Shown piece after piece: positions 22,555-32,617 of a DNA stretch of 64,000 nucleotides. Made by a program: the position numbers and the translations under genes. Source of the DNA: Copromyces sp. CBS 386.78 (taxonomy: Eukaryota; Ascomycota; Sordariomycetes; Sordariales; Sordariaceae); assembly GCA_030685235.1 (NCBI GenBank), contig MU839093.1, positions 512,504 to 576,503 on the forward strand. Direction: 5' to 3'. Each line of letters opens with the position of its first letter. Within the stretch, counting starts at the first letter, position 1. The notes under the pieces are model-generated. The model was not told the DNA's origin, did no database searches, and saw only the letters and a list, made by a program, of their open reading frames with translations.

Positions 22555-23915
22555 TTACAAAGGAAAATAAGCATGCAACTTTGGGTCGTTGACAGCCACC
22601 CTCATCCTCTCTAAGAGGAGCTGGATCTCAGCATCCTGCCACCCCAAAACCATCTTACAAATGTAAGTCGCGAATCCTTCTAGCCCTGTCTCAATTGAAA
22701 GACGGTTGAACAATCCAATCTCCTTTTGAATTTTGTTTTTTGGCCAACCTCCGATGGGTAACCTGACGTGGTGAGTGTGGATCTTCTCCGTAAAGCCAGC
22801 TTCTCGCAGCCATTCCTTCCAATATTCCGCCACCCTCCACGTACGACCTGTTACCTCTCCAGTCTCGTAGTATATGCTGGCCCAATCATGATAAATGCAA
22901 TCATCGGGGAGCTCACCCACGTTAGCACGGACAGGAAGCGCAAACTCTCGCTGCTCAAACCAGCCCCCGGGCTTGAGGGTGCGGAGAATTTCCTTGTAGA
23001 GTTTGGGCCAATCTTTGATGGAGCCGCCGAGCGAGCTGATGTGTATGTAGTCAAAATCGTTTTCTGCAAAGGTCCATTCGAGCTCGCAGTTGTCGATTTC
23101 AAATCTACAATTGGGGCTGATCCAGCGTGGTTGTATGGGGGAGATGTCGATGCCGATGACTTGGGCGGCCGGGAACTGCTCTGCAAAATCACTGACGTGT
23201 TAAGCTTTGTCAGTATCAAACAGCGAAGGAATCTGGGAAACAAAAAGGCATAACATACAGGCACCAGATGCCAGTTCCGCATCCGACGTCCAACACCCTT
23301 TGGGGATTTTTCAAGGGAGCAAGAAACAGCTGATTGTCGTAAGTTAGACACATCATATGGTGACTACAAGGGGGTTAGAGCCAAGCTAAATCAAGGTATT
23401 GCGGCCGGTAGCATGAAGAGGAACATACAACATATCCAAGCACTCATTCTGGGTGTCGTCGTTCGGTGCCCTTTAGAGTGTATTAGTTCCCGTACGTCTT
23501 GTCTTGTTGCGCTGAGGAGAATGGTTGTACCAGTAATAGGCACCGTCATAGTTGTGATACGAGCGGCCGTTTATCTGGCGGTATTCCTGAATCGCTCTGT
23601 TCAAAGAGGCAGTGATCGAGCGATAGCTAACCTGTGATCAACTTAAACATTCAGATGTAAAAGTCAAAAGGTGATGCATACTCGCCATCTTCGAACCCAG
23701 GGTCAGACTTTTCGTCGATATTATCAACCTCAAAGATAGGACCGACATTGTGGTTCTCGACCTTGTTGATATTAGGGACCTGGATGCCGCGTATCTTGTA
23801 TTTAGATCATTGCGATGCTTACTGGTATGATATGCTCCTGGAACGGCTCTTGTAAATGCTCCGGTACAGGCGCAAATGTGGACGGCCCGGCTACAGGTTC
23901 CGTTTCTGTCGTCAT
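22555..23915 (-). CDS. SAM-dependent methyltransferase, LaeA-like/TAM type
   Basis: Six exons on the minus strand (23915-23823, 23779-23682, 23626-23531, 23470-23429, 23363-23259, 23191-22555) join in frame to 356 residues. Motif I for S-adenosylmethionine is [20 protein letters not shown] (from about residue 133), followed by [18 protein letters not shown] (motif II) and, further on, LKPGGWFEQ (motif III region). The opening segment with [19 protein letters not shown] and the [17 protein letters not shown] region are typical of the fungal methyltransferase family that includes LaeA and its many paralogues. LaeA itself controls secondary metabolism; most paralogues have unknown targets. Introns are short (43-71 bp); for the second one the downstream TTAG acceptor must be used, because the nearer CACAG leads to a stop. 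No signal peptide; nuclear or cytosolic location likely. Confidence 0.9.
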
Positions 23916-25426
23916 CGTAGTAGATCCTTCGAGTCGTGGTGCTTGGGTACCTCTAGAGCCCCTTTGAAGAAGCGAGTTTGGAAGACGTGATCAACTGTAT
24001 TCGTAGTCACAGCCAAGAGAGTGCGTCTTCGAGGCAGGGGGGGATTTGATAGGACCAAATGAGGAACCTGGAGTGTCCCGCGAGTTCCGGATGATTTTGG
24101 ATTGAAAGATGTCCCAGCGAGACTTGGTGTGAATTCCGGGGAATTCATCGAGTGTGGGGGAACTGGCGTGTCAACCTCATTTTGGCCGCCTTTACCGCGT
24201 TCTGTGGGATATTTGTCCTGTCTCTTGTGGGCGATCTGTCAAATCGAAGCCATTAGATTAGTTGACGGGGTAGACGGTGAACGACTTGACCGACTGACTG
24301 TTAATGTCGCAAGCTAACGCCACAAAAGCATGACCGGCGAGACCGGGTGCATTCCGCGGTACACCTATTCCCCGGTGCAGCCCCAAGCGTGCATGACCCA
24401 CCGGAACAACCCGTTTCTTGCCGTTCGACCGTTGATGGCTTGATTAGGAAAGTCGCTGTTGAATGAATCGTGGCGACATTGCAGCCTTGTGAAGCTATTC
24501 CGATGCATCGCGAGAAAGTAGCGAGAAAAAAAAAAAAAAAAAAAAAAAAAAGGACTGTATGGCATGTTGGGCCTTCGAAGGGGTTCTCTCAGTTCCTCTC
24601 GCGGTGATCCGATCAAGTCTCGGTGGGTTGTCGATCTGTAAGTCAACGTTCTTCCGCTGCTGTGACTTTGACACTTGCGGCGTCAAGCATCACCTCGGTA
24701 TCGGACTAACGGGCCATGCGGATTGAATAGTCCCTGCCACAGCTCCTGCCGTCCGTTACTAGCCGTGCCTATGCGCATTCCTTCCACTTTCAACTGTCAA
24801 AATGAAAGACTGGAAGCTGTTCATCTGACTGGAAGGAGTGCTCGCCGAAATCGTTTCTGCACCATCGCGTCACCCGTTTGTCAATATTAATAAGAACGAG
24901 ATGATGAAGCTAAAAGTTCACGTCGAGGAGGTGTAGGTGCTGCTTACATATGATGGACGAGGTAGACCGAAATCTCTACACAGATTAACTGGATACTGCT
25001 TCATGTCGCTAGATGACGAAAACTGAAATCAGGAGGAGGAAGATGCAGATTGCCAGTGAAGAAGTTGCTGTATTTTCAACATTGAAGACTTCGCTGAATC
25101 AACCGTCTACGGAAAGCAAAACTATGACTATGTCCCAACGAACAAAGCACAACACAAATACCTTTGTGTAACACAAACCGCTAAGCCTCAACACCTGTCA
25201 CGTACTGTAGAGCAAGTGTTAGATTCGCCATTGCGCTCAGAAAAAGCGAGAGTGCTATGAACTTCAGCTTCAATGGTGTAAACGCATCGAATATTGTCAG
25301 CGTGATCAACAAAACGCCAACAAGTGCGGGATTGAAAATGTTCAATATCATGATGAACTCCCGCACGGATGTCTCCGCCTTTCCGTCACTCTCTTGGGTC
25401 TTTTCACTGCGGTTTGCCAGGGCATT
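23916..25426. other. Intergenic region with A-tract and possible 3' exon
   Basis: Holds a 28-base A-tract (24524-24551) and no confident gene. On the minus strand 25181-25366 encodes 61 residues with two hydrophobic segments just beyond the stop of the next gene; it may be an alternative 3' exon (see findings). Confidence 0.5.
24524..24551. repeat. Homopolymer A-tract
   Basis: About 28 adenines in a row in intergenic DNA. Length is probably variable and error-prone in sequencing. Confidence 0.85.
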
Positions 25427-26224
25427 CTATGCTGCGTTGCCGATTTCGTTGCAAGTTTTTGTCCCGTACACATCATCACATATTTCCATCTTTTGGACAC
25501 GAGCGTCTACCTCCTGGGGCCCCCGGTACTCGGCGTGGCCAGCGATATCCCCGGCGGGAATGTCATATATGGCTTGCTGCCGAATGATAACGCCTCCGCT
25601 GTTGCCGTCGCCATTCCGGGCCACGGTGATGTTTGAGTCAATGTCTAGATTGGCGCTTCCTTCGGGATTTTGTGTCCACCTGAACGCCGTTGAGGCAAGG
25701 GCAACTTCACTTCTGCTTGCATCGTCGGCTCTCCGGACTTTTCTCGCCCCTTGGTATTGGCTGTAGGAAGCTGGAGTGGCCTTGTCGTCCGACTTGGTGT
25801 CCGTAGAGTCCAGAGGAGGCAGGACACATTGAACCCAGCCGGTTGTGAGGAGATTTCTGCTACCAGGGGTGGAGATGGAGGCGTGGCAGTAGGCAGCGGG
25901 GGCAAAGGGACCTGCAGTCAGGTTGAAGTTGTAGCTGGTGTTGCCACTGGGTCAGCAAAAAAAACAGCTTCGCAGGACTGGGATGAGCACGGCTTACTCA
26001 ACGAAAGGCCTGTTTGCAGAGGCAGAGGCAGACAGGCCAACAATGCTAATGTTCCGATGAAAATCGGCACTCCGGCGATTGAGCAATTGCAAGACATTGG
26101 CGGCAAGGGCATTGTGGTTATTGTCGGTAGGGCAATCGTCAATGTATTGATGGGGGACGGCACGGGCAAGAGAGACGGTCCAGAAGACTGCTCCAATTAT
26201 GTAAAGCTTCATGATGATGACCAT
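25427..26224 (-). CDS. Secreted Cys-containing protein of unknown function
   Basis: Exons 26224-25998 and 25946-25427 join in frame to 248 residues. The signal peptide MKLYIIGAVFWTVSLARA starts at the second Met (26212); the first ATG (26224) adds four residues. After the signal come hydrophilic residues, an N-glycosylation-type NISI and, in exon 2, a beta-rich segment (NTSYNFNLTAGPFAPAAYCHASIST) that looks like an extracellular domain. Cys are few (about seven in the mature protein). The intron (51 bp) has a GTAAGC donor and a CTGACCCAG branch/acceptor. The frame ends with EIGNAA at 25427. A hydrophobic open frame lies just downstream (25181-25366), and splicing into it would replace the C-terminus with a double membrane segment. 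I do not recognise the family. Confidence 0.7.
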
Positions 26225-26356
26225 ATTTCTGGATTTGGGGGAGTGGTTTGATCTCGGGTGTGTTCGAAGAATGTGCGGATGTGATGTGATGGCAGAGGCA
26301 CCAAAGGGAATTAGAAAACTCCCAATTTATGGATCAAGGAGGTGACCCAAACGCGA

Positions 26357-26988
26357 TCAAGAGATGGAGGAGAGTGCAATCGCAAACTTGGAAGGTGCAA
26401 CCTGCCACACGATCATGCCGCCGTCCGGGTCTCTCATCACCCCTTCCGTCGTTCCGGCCCTCCACTTTTTCATGATGTTCTGAATGTCGTTCGAGCCTGC
26501 CTTTTCCATTCCATGTCCTACGCCACTCCCGTCAGCTTTCACGGCACCCGCACCTGCCGCCGCTCCTTCCTTTCAAATCACGGCAGGTGCCTAACGAGTA
26601 TATAACTTACCAGATTGGTACCGATTTCACCAACAACCGCTTGGCCCATGGCGCAGTGGCCAGCCGTCCTAACACCTCCGAAAAAGATACCTGTCGGCCG
26701 GGAACGATGATGTACATTCAAGTAACCCAAAGAGCGTTCCACATCGTAGACCGCGACCAGGGGCACTTGCTACCAATAAAGTGGGATCTGTTAGTATCTG
26801 CAGCGACAGAAGAAGGTAAAAATACACACACAAAAAAAAAAAAAAAAAAAAAGCGTTGAGGTGTTGCGATGGTTGATTCTGAGCAATCGGTTGAGCGGTT
26901 GTTGGTACTTTTTCTTTTTGTATCTTTTTGTACCTTGCTTCGGAGTTGATATGTAGTAAAGGAGGTGCTGGGTTCGAACTGTGGTCAT
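26357..26988 (-). CDS. Small unknown protein, three exons
   Basis: Exons 26988-26934, 26765-26611 and 26569-26357 join in frame to 140 residues starting MTTVRTQHLLYYISTPKQ. The first intron (168 bp) holds a poly-T tract and a perfect ACTAAC branch site. The second is only 41 bp, with a GTAAGT donor. The product has a Gly/Ala-rich middle (GAAAGAGA) and a C-terminal part ending MIVWQVAPSKFAIALSS. No family is recognised and no signal peptide or membrane segment is clear. Phases match at both joints, which supports the model, but the very short intron and lack of homology recognition keep confidence low. It could instead be a non-coding transcript or parts of a larger gene. It shares a short gap (132 bases) with the secreted protein gene downstream, on the same strand. 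Confidence 0.45.
26830..26851. repeat. A-tract (intronic)
   Basis: About 21 adenines on the plus strand, read as a T-tract in the first intron of the small gene on the minus strand. It may serve as an extended polypyrimidine tract. Confidence 0.7.
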
Positions 26989-27432
26989 GGCTTCCTTTTT
27001 TCCCCTCTTTTATACTTGGAGGTTGATGTTGTCCTGACATTTGTTTCAGTCAGACTTTTGCCGCTCCCTCACATTGTCCACGAGTGCGATTGACTTGAGG
27101 TTTCCATCCTCCTTGACGATGTTCGACCGAGTATTCAGGTTGTGGGATTTTAAAGGACGCGAGACAACTCCAAAGACGAGAAAGGAAAGGACCAAGATCG
27201 AGATGATATTCATGATGTTCGAATCAATCAATGCATCACTATTACACATTATCACCTCTCGCAGGTGACTTAATCCATCGTTCCAAACTTACAAGTGTCA
27301 AAGTCTGTTTCATCCTTCCTTCATGAATCAACTCGACCAGCGCAGCATTCCATCTGTCGCGCGTTTTGTCAACCCAGACCTCGCTTTGCTTCCTTACTCC
27401 CAACTCCCATCCCGTATCTTACTAGAGACCAT
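26989..27432. other. Intergenic region
   Basis: Upstream of the small gene and beyond the stop of the 27433 gene, both on the minus strand. Nothing further was seen. Confidence 0.5.
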
Positions 27433-28179
27433 CTAATACCCCCTTATCCTCGCATCATCCTCACTCCTCCTCCCCTCATCCATCCTCATCCTCTCCAGCC
27501 TCTGCGCCAACTTGGCAAACCTCTCATCCTTCCCACCCAGCCCCTTCAACGCCTCCCTAATCTTCTCGATCGTCTCCTCCCTGAGAGGACCACTAGGACC
27601 GAACCGATCCCAGATCTCAATCGTGCCCTCGCCCACGTTCTTCAGATTCCCCAGATCGTTTCCGATATACACCACCACATAGCTATTCCTCCAATCCGGC
27701 CTGGCCTCCCCGCTGTTATCCACGATCCACCCGGACCCGTCCTCAGTCATCCACTCCTCCAACTGCCCTTCTTTACCCCAAGCAAGAATCTCCCACCGCT
27801 GCCGCATGATGGGCCCGTTCACTTGCGTGAAGCCCTGGTCCAGCTCGTCGAGGAACAAATCGGTTTGCCCGACGTCTTGGATGGCGGGAGATGTGAGGTC
27901 CTGGTACGAGCGCACGGCGAGGATGCGGTCCTTGTCGGGCTCCATGTCTGAGTCGGAACCCTCGGAGTCGGACGACACAGAGTTTGAGCCGCGGATGAGG
28001 GACAGGCAGATGCGCGCGTTGCGCTTGCTGGATTGCTCTTCGGGGTTGGTCGAGTGCGTGGTGTGCCATGTGCCGGTGATCCAGGGCAGGTTGGAGGGGG
28101 TGAAGTGGGAAGGGGTGGCGCCGTCGCGGAGGTGGTACGGAGGGTTGACGGTGATGTTGGCTTCGGTTGAGAGGGCCAT
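27433..28179 (-). CDS. Lipocalin-like fungal protein of unknown function
   Basis: One coding exon gives 248 residues from the ATG at 28179. Residues 26-45 (HFTPSNLPWITGTWHTTHST) and the later RQRWEILAWGKEGQLEEWM and NSYVVVYIGNDLGNL segments resemble a family of small fungal proteins with a lipocalin/FABP-type beta-barrel pattern; this is pattern memory and unverified. An insertion of acidic and Ser residues (about 78-90, SVSSDSEGSDSDMEPD) is unusual. The C-terminus is helical and charged (EETIEKIREALKGLGGKDERFAKLAQRLERMRMDEG). No signal peptide or membrane segment. A 49-bp leader intron (GTAAGT donor, GACTGAAC branch, TTCCAG acceptor) probably lies at about 28240-28290, with a TATAAG element near 28305-28312 on the minus strand. 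Confidence 0.75.
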   Translation of the reverse strand: MALSTEANITVNPPYHLRDGATPSHFTPSNLPWITGTWHTTHSTNPEEQSSKRNARICLSLIRGSNSVSSDSEGSDSDMEPDKDRILAVRSYQDLTSPAIQDVGQTDLFLDELDQGFTQVNGPIMRQRWEILAWGKEGQLEEWMTEDGSGWIVDNSGEARPDWRNSYVVVYIGNDLGNLKNVGEGTIEIWDRFGPSGPLREETIEKIREALKGLGGKDERFAKLAQRLERMRMDEGRRSEDDARIRGY

Positions 28180-29571
28180 CTTTGATGTTGGGTTTCGACT
28201 TTGGAAGTCGTAAACTTGTATGAGTGGATGATGAGTATGAGACTGGAAGTTCAGTCGGTTGAGAAAGTTCCCTGTTGTTTCTGGACTTACAGCCCAGGCC
28301 CAACGGTTCTTATACACGCAGTCGATCCGGGATATACCGGTAATGATCGGGGGCCTAGAGTCGTCGATTTTTTTTTTTTGATTTTTTTTTTTTCCCCTCT
28401 CCGTGCTATTCCAGGCCTTGCTCATAATCAGGGGTGGTTGGCGTGGACCAGTGACCAGCACAGGGTTCTGGTTCGAATTCGAAGCACGTTGGTTGTCCAG
28501 CCGAAGGAGGAGAGGAGCTTCTCCCGCTAGAAACTAACACACGACACACGCCCCTGCACACCGCCATGGAACGTTCGCTTCTATCCAATGGCAACATGGG
28601 CTGTAAGCTGGGGTGCATGTGAGCCCCATTTCACCGATGATTTGCTCAAGATCTCATGTGGTTTATGTTTGGCCTGGTTCGCCCACATGAGATGTGCTCT
28701 TGGGATGCGTGATGGACCACGTGAACAGGTTCTGGTTCTTTTGATCTTCACCTCCCCCATTCACTCACCTACATTATCCACCCAAAAAGGTTACCAATGA
28801 AACTGACTCGTGGAGCACCGGTGGCGACTGGTTCAATTGTACACTACAACCCTACTAGCTCCATTCTGTAGTTCATGTTCGCTATGTTTGGCCCCTTCTT
28901 TGCTTGTTCGCCAAAACTCTAGGTACGGTATCGTGCAATTTCCACAACTGGGCCCTGGGGCCGGTCTGGTCATCTCGCTTTTCTGAGAAAGGGGGTTTCC
29001 TGAACTCCGGCACTCGGCAATGCTGTGAATCCATATCCATTGCCGATAGGTCTAAACAAGGGTAATTGCCGAGTCGGAGAAAAAATGTCGGATTGCAGCA
29101 AGGAGCCGATTTCGATGCATATAAGATGGGGTGTTGGACAAGGAGTTGGGGTCATTCTTTTGTTGACATGTTGAGTCGGCACTTGTTCGGGGACCACTTA
29201 AAAAGGGGGGACATCCCGTTTGAGGATGAGTGGCCAGCAAGCCGCGGGAATCCTGCACTTGCATTCGAAATGTCAATTCCGCTAAAGTCCTTGAAATAAT
29301 TAGTCGAATATTCAAAAACAAAGAGTTAAGTGAAGTTGTTGGGGGAAATGCACTAGAGGATGTGTAGAATTGTATAGATCCAAGCTAGAATTGTCTATAT
29401 TGGGAGCAGCTAACGTGGAAGGGCGCTGTAGAAAAGCGCGCCTCAGAAAAGCGCCAGAGGGCTTCAGACAAAAGCCTCTTTATATACGGACTGAAAGGAG
29501 AGTAAGTCCTGTCGGTAGGCTGCTTGGTGATATATGTTGGGATCCGGGTCGACGTACGAACTGACCCTGCT
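28180..29571. other. Intergenic, repeat-prone region
   Basis: Includes the promoter of the 27433-28179 gene and two T-tracts (28369-28393). From about 29350 the DNA has hairpin-like GCGC/AAAAGCGC and AGGGCTT/AAGCCT motifs and no gene. It may be the start of a mobile-element relic. Confidence 0.45.
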
Positions 29572-29613
29572 GACCTACTCGTCAGGGCTAGAAACGCTAG
29601 CCCAGACGAGTAG
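29572..29613. repeat. 17-bp inverted repeat (hairpin) within dispersed motif
   Basis: CTACTCGTCAGGGCTAG (29575-29591), a 5-base loop, and CTAGCCCAGACGAGTAG (29597-29613) form a stem with one mismatch. Positions 29572-29597 recur at 30334-30360 with only two or three changes, so the motif is repeated. Confidence 0.8.
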
Positions 29614-29884
29614 CCTTCAAGTATCAAATGATGGAGGTTGAAGGTCGATAGGTATACAAGTGAGGTTTCAAGAAGATGAATGGCTTCTGCCACAGCCCCT
29701 CTCCTAAAATCTAATTAAACTTAAAATCCGGATTACTCAGCGGCCTTTGTAAGCATGTTGTATCCTACCCATACCCAGAGATCCATCTCACCATCCACCC
29801 CCCCATTGCGGCCCCGAATTGGATACCTACCAAATACCCGAACGGAAGATGTTGGGGCGGCCGTGGCCGCATCTCCCACATTGC

Positions 29885-30246
29885 TAAAGTTGCGTTCGGT
29901 CGCCCAGTATGCCAGTATCGTAGAGGTTGCATTACTGTTGATGGCCTGCAGCAAAATCGCTGTACAGTAATGCAACAGTAATGCAGTGCTTTCATACTGG
30001 TATAAACATGGGGTTTAAAGCAGTATGAAAGCGAAGAAAGCAGTAAGATTTCCAACGATTTCTGGCCTTCTAATTGGTCAGATGTAGGCCATTGGGGGAA
30101 TTGGGGGAAGTGCAGCGACCTACATCGACTTGCAGATTTTTACTGGAAAACAGCCGAACGCAAAAATCACGGCAGTATACTGTTGCTTACTGCCATATAA
30201 ACTTCCTTACTATTACTGGCATACTGGGCGACCGAACGCAACTTTA
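29885..30246. mobile_element. Non-autonomous Tc1/mariner-type MITE (358 bp)
   Basis: The element (29887-30244) has perfect 31-bp terminal inverted repeats. The left end begins AAGTTGCGTTCGGTCGCCCA and the right end is its exact complement. A TA dinucleotide stands immediately outside each end (29885-29886 and 30245-30246), the target duplication of Tc1/mariner elements. Inside are further inverted repeats: 13 bp at 29926-29938 with 29964-29976, and 12 bp at 29988-29999 with 30021-30032. The element could therefore fold extensively. It has no open frame of note, so any movement would need a transposase from elsewhere. The perfect ends suggest a fairly recent insertion that has not been mutated by RIP. 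Family name unknown. Confidence 0.88.
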
Positions 30247-30705
30247 AGTGGTTACGTCCTTTTAGAAGGCTTATTCATGTTCGTGCCCTGAGTAATCGCC
30301 AGCTTTCAACTTCATCTTTGGATCAATATTGCAGACCTACTCGTCAGGTCTAGAAGCGCTCGTCTGTGATCCGTTCGGGTGTTGGCAGATTCGGGGATTA
30401 TAGCGCTGACAAGTGTCCTTCACGATGCGGCCGCATCGCATCTTAGCTAGGAAAACCGTGATGTCTGAAGACGACACTCTGCATCTGCTGAAGAAAATAT
30501 CCCAGATGCCGTGGTGAACAATGTCAGCAACGACTTGGAAAGATTTTGAAGCCGAGATGTATAAAGTTGGCGATCGATCGTCACCATTTCCAATCATGAA
30601 AACTCGCTGTCATCGCCATCGCCCTCATCAGCAACACTCGAGAAAAGAGCATTACCCACATCCATCTTACCTATACCACAACCACCGAAACCATCAAGAA
30701 TTAAG
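30247..30705. other. Intergenic region with second copy of the repeat motif
   Basis: Contains the second, decayed copy of the repeat motif at 30334-30360 (GACCTACTCGTCAGG followed by CTAGAAGCGCT). It has lost the right arm of the hairpin seen at 29597-29613. The rest shows no coding signal and leads into the SDR pseudogene. Confidence 0.5.
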
Positions 30706-31786
30706 ATGGCTCCCCTTGTCTAGCTCGTCACTAGTGCAACTTCTGGGATCGGTCGTGCTACCATCAATAAGATCATCTCTCGCGGTGACAAGGTCATCGC
30801 CTCCGGCCACAATGTCGACCGGCGCCTCGGCGAACTCAAGTCCGGCAACTTCGCCCTCCTCTAACTAGACATCACCTCCAGCGAGGAAATCCTAAAGCGC
30901 AAGGTTCAAGAAGCCTAGAACATCTTCGGCCACATTGACGTCCTCTTCAACAACGCCGGGATATCATCCATAAAGAGTGTAGAGGAAGCCGAGTACGTTC
31001 ACCCATCCTGACAACTACACCACTCTACTCTACCCTGAGCCATCTCATCAGCATGTCAGCTAACCTGCCTTGACTGTGTCACCCAAAACAGCGAAACCTT
31101 TACAACCCGCATCTTCCAAACCAACCTCTTCGCCCCTCTCACTCTAACTCGACTATCCCTCCCACTCCTCCAATCCTGTGCCGCCTCCGTTGTGAGCGGC
31201 ACCAACCCCCACTCCATCACAATCGCATACACCTCATCAACAGCCGCCTAGACTTCGCTCCCTTTCATGGGGACCTACAGCGCCTCCAAGGCTGCTCTCT
31301 CCAGCTACGTCGAGTCCCTGCACAAGGAACCCAGGCCTCTTGGAATCCGGTGCGTCTCCATTGAGTGCGGCGGGTTCCCTACCAATCTCGGCCAGCCGCG
31401 GTCTGAGGCAGAATTCTGCTTTCGGCACAGAAGGGACCAGTCTACCGGAAGTATATGGCCCGCTGTTGGCGAAGGCGGGAGGCATGTTTATAAGCGATCT
31501 ATTGAAATCTATGCCGGGAGATTTGGGTATGGTGGGCACAGCAATCGTAGATATTGTGTTGACAGAGGAGGGAGTGGTGGGTGATAAGAAGAAGTGGGTG
31601 GCCAGGGTGCTGCTTGGATCGGATGCGTACGAAAGCGTGGTGCAGAAGTGTGAAGAGATGGTGCAGGTTGCGGCGGAGTGGAAGGCGGTCAGTTTTGGGA
31701 GGGATCGGGAGGAGGCCTTTGATGGGAAAACGGATAAGAGGTACTTGAAGCTTACGTCGATTTCATTGTGGAGGGGGAATAGATAG
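30706..31786 (+). pseudogene. Short-chain dehydrogenase/reductase pseudogene
   Basis: The conceptual product is a classical SDR. It has the cofactor site (here TSATSGIG instead of TGxxxGIG), NNAG (about 30949-30960), a YSASK catalytic motif (about 31273-31287) and a C-terminal part from about 31420. One intron is intact (30993-31091, GTACGT donor, AACAG acceptor). The frame is broken by stops at 30721, 30862, 30916 and 31249, and by a frameshift between about 31395 and 31430, after which the reading continues in another frame to the stop at 31784-31786. The four stops and the lost Gly of the cofactor site can each be explained by one G:C-to-A:T change at CpA/TpG, the preference of RIP. The remaining sequence is still GC-rich, so decay is light. 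The functional parent would be a cytosolic NAD(P)-dependent oxidoreductase. Confidence 0.88.
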
Positions 31787-32617
31787 TAGATACAACCTGG
31801 TGAAAGTCATTTTATTTTCGGTCCTTCGCAGATCATCTCAAAATTGAAAAGGAGATCCATTATTGACGTTGCCAAGTCATTGTTGGCCAAATGTTCATGG
31901 TCGATCCTGTCGATCAACCTTGTGTTTCTCAGATGCCGTTGATGCTGATGGGATGAATTTGTATATTTGGAAGCACTTCTTGGTAGTCGTTTCCATGGTG
32001 TTTGTAAAGACGAAACATATTGAGTTCATTTTGTCATATTGTGTTCATCGGCTTGGGATGCGGCTTTTCTTTTCGGAATGATGAAAGGTGAAAGTCACGG
32101 CATTGATGATCGAAAGCTTCTTAGGTTGAGAACCTCTATGGCTGCAGTGCGGGGAAGGGCCCTGGGGAATGGAATGGGCGGGTCGGGACCTGCCGCTGTG
32201 CACTGACGCGCCTGCCGCGCTAACGCAGCCCTGAATTGCCCTGAGCTTTAGTGATGTTCCATTGCAGCATGAACGCTGGGGTAGCCTTTTCAGCCGCAAC
32301 CTACCAATTGAGTGCTGAGGTGTCAGGGGATAACGTTGGTCAGAGCCGGAGCTCCACGTCATCCCAGTCCATCTCAATTCCATCGCCAAACTTCCACTTT
32401 CCATCTCATCTCCAGCATCACGATACCCCTCTACCGACGTAGCTGTTACACTTTATCTCGGTCATTACCAAAAACCTCTCCGGATTTCGAGCAATATCGA
32501 TCCATTATCGACTCCTAATCGACCACGCGCATCTCCACCCCCCGCCGTTCGCACCCGACCCCCATCTCGCACTTCAACCGGTGCCAGCTACCTACCTTAC
32601 CTAAAAACACATCCAAC
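31787..32617. other. Intergenic region
   Basis: 3' side of the pseudogene and promoter/leader of the Vps51 gene. No gene seen; the last 150 bases are C-rich leader. Confidence 0.5.

Noticed and set aside
15897..23915. A secondary-metabolite cluster (MDR reductase, LaeA-like methyltransferase, MFS pump nearby)
   Set aside because: No polyketide synthase, NRPS, terpene synthase or P450 backbone enzyme is present, and the pump is separated by unrelated genes.
26971..26985. TTCGAAC box resembling a tRNA T-loop
   Set aside because: No A box or cloverleaf around it; it lies in exon 1 of the small gene on the minus strand.
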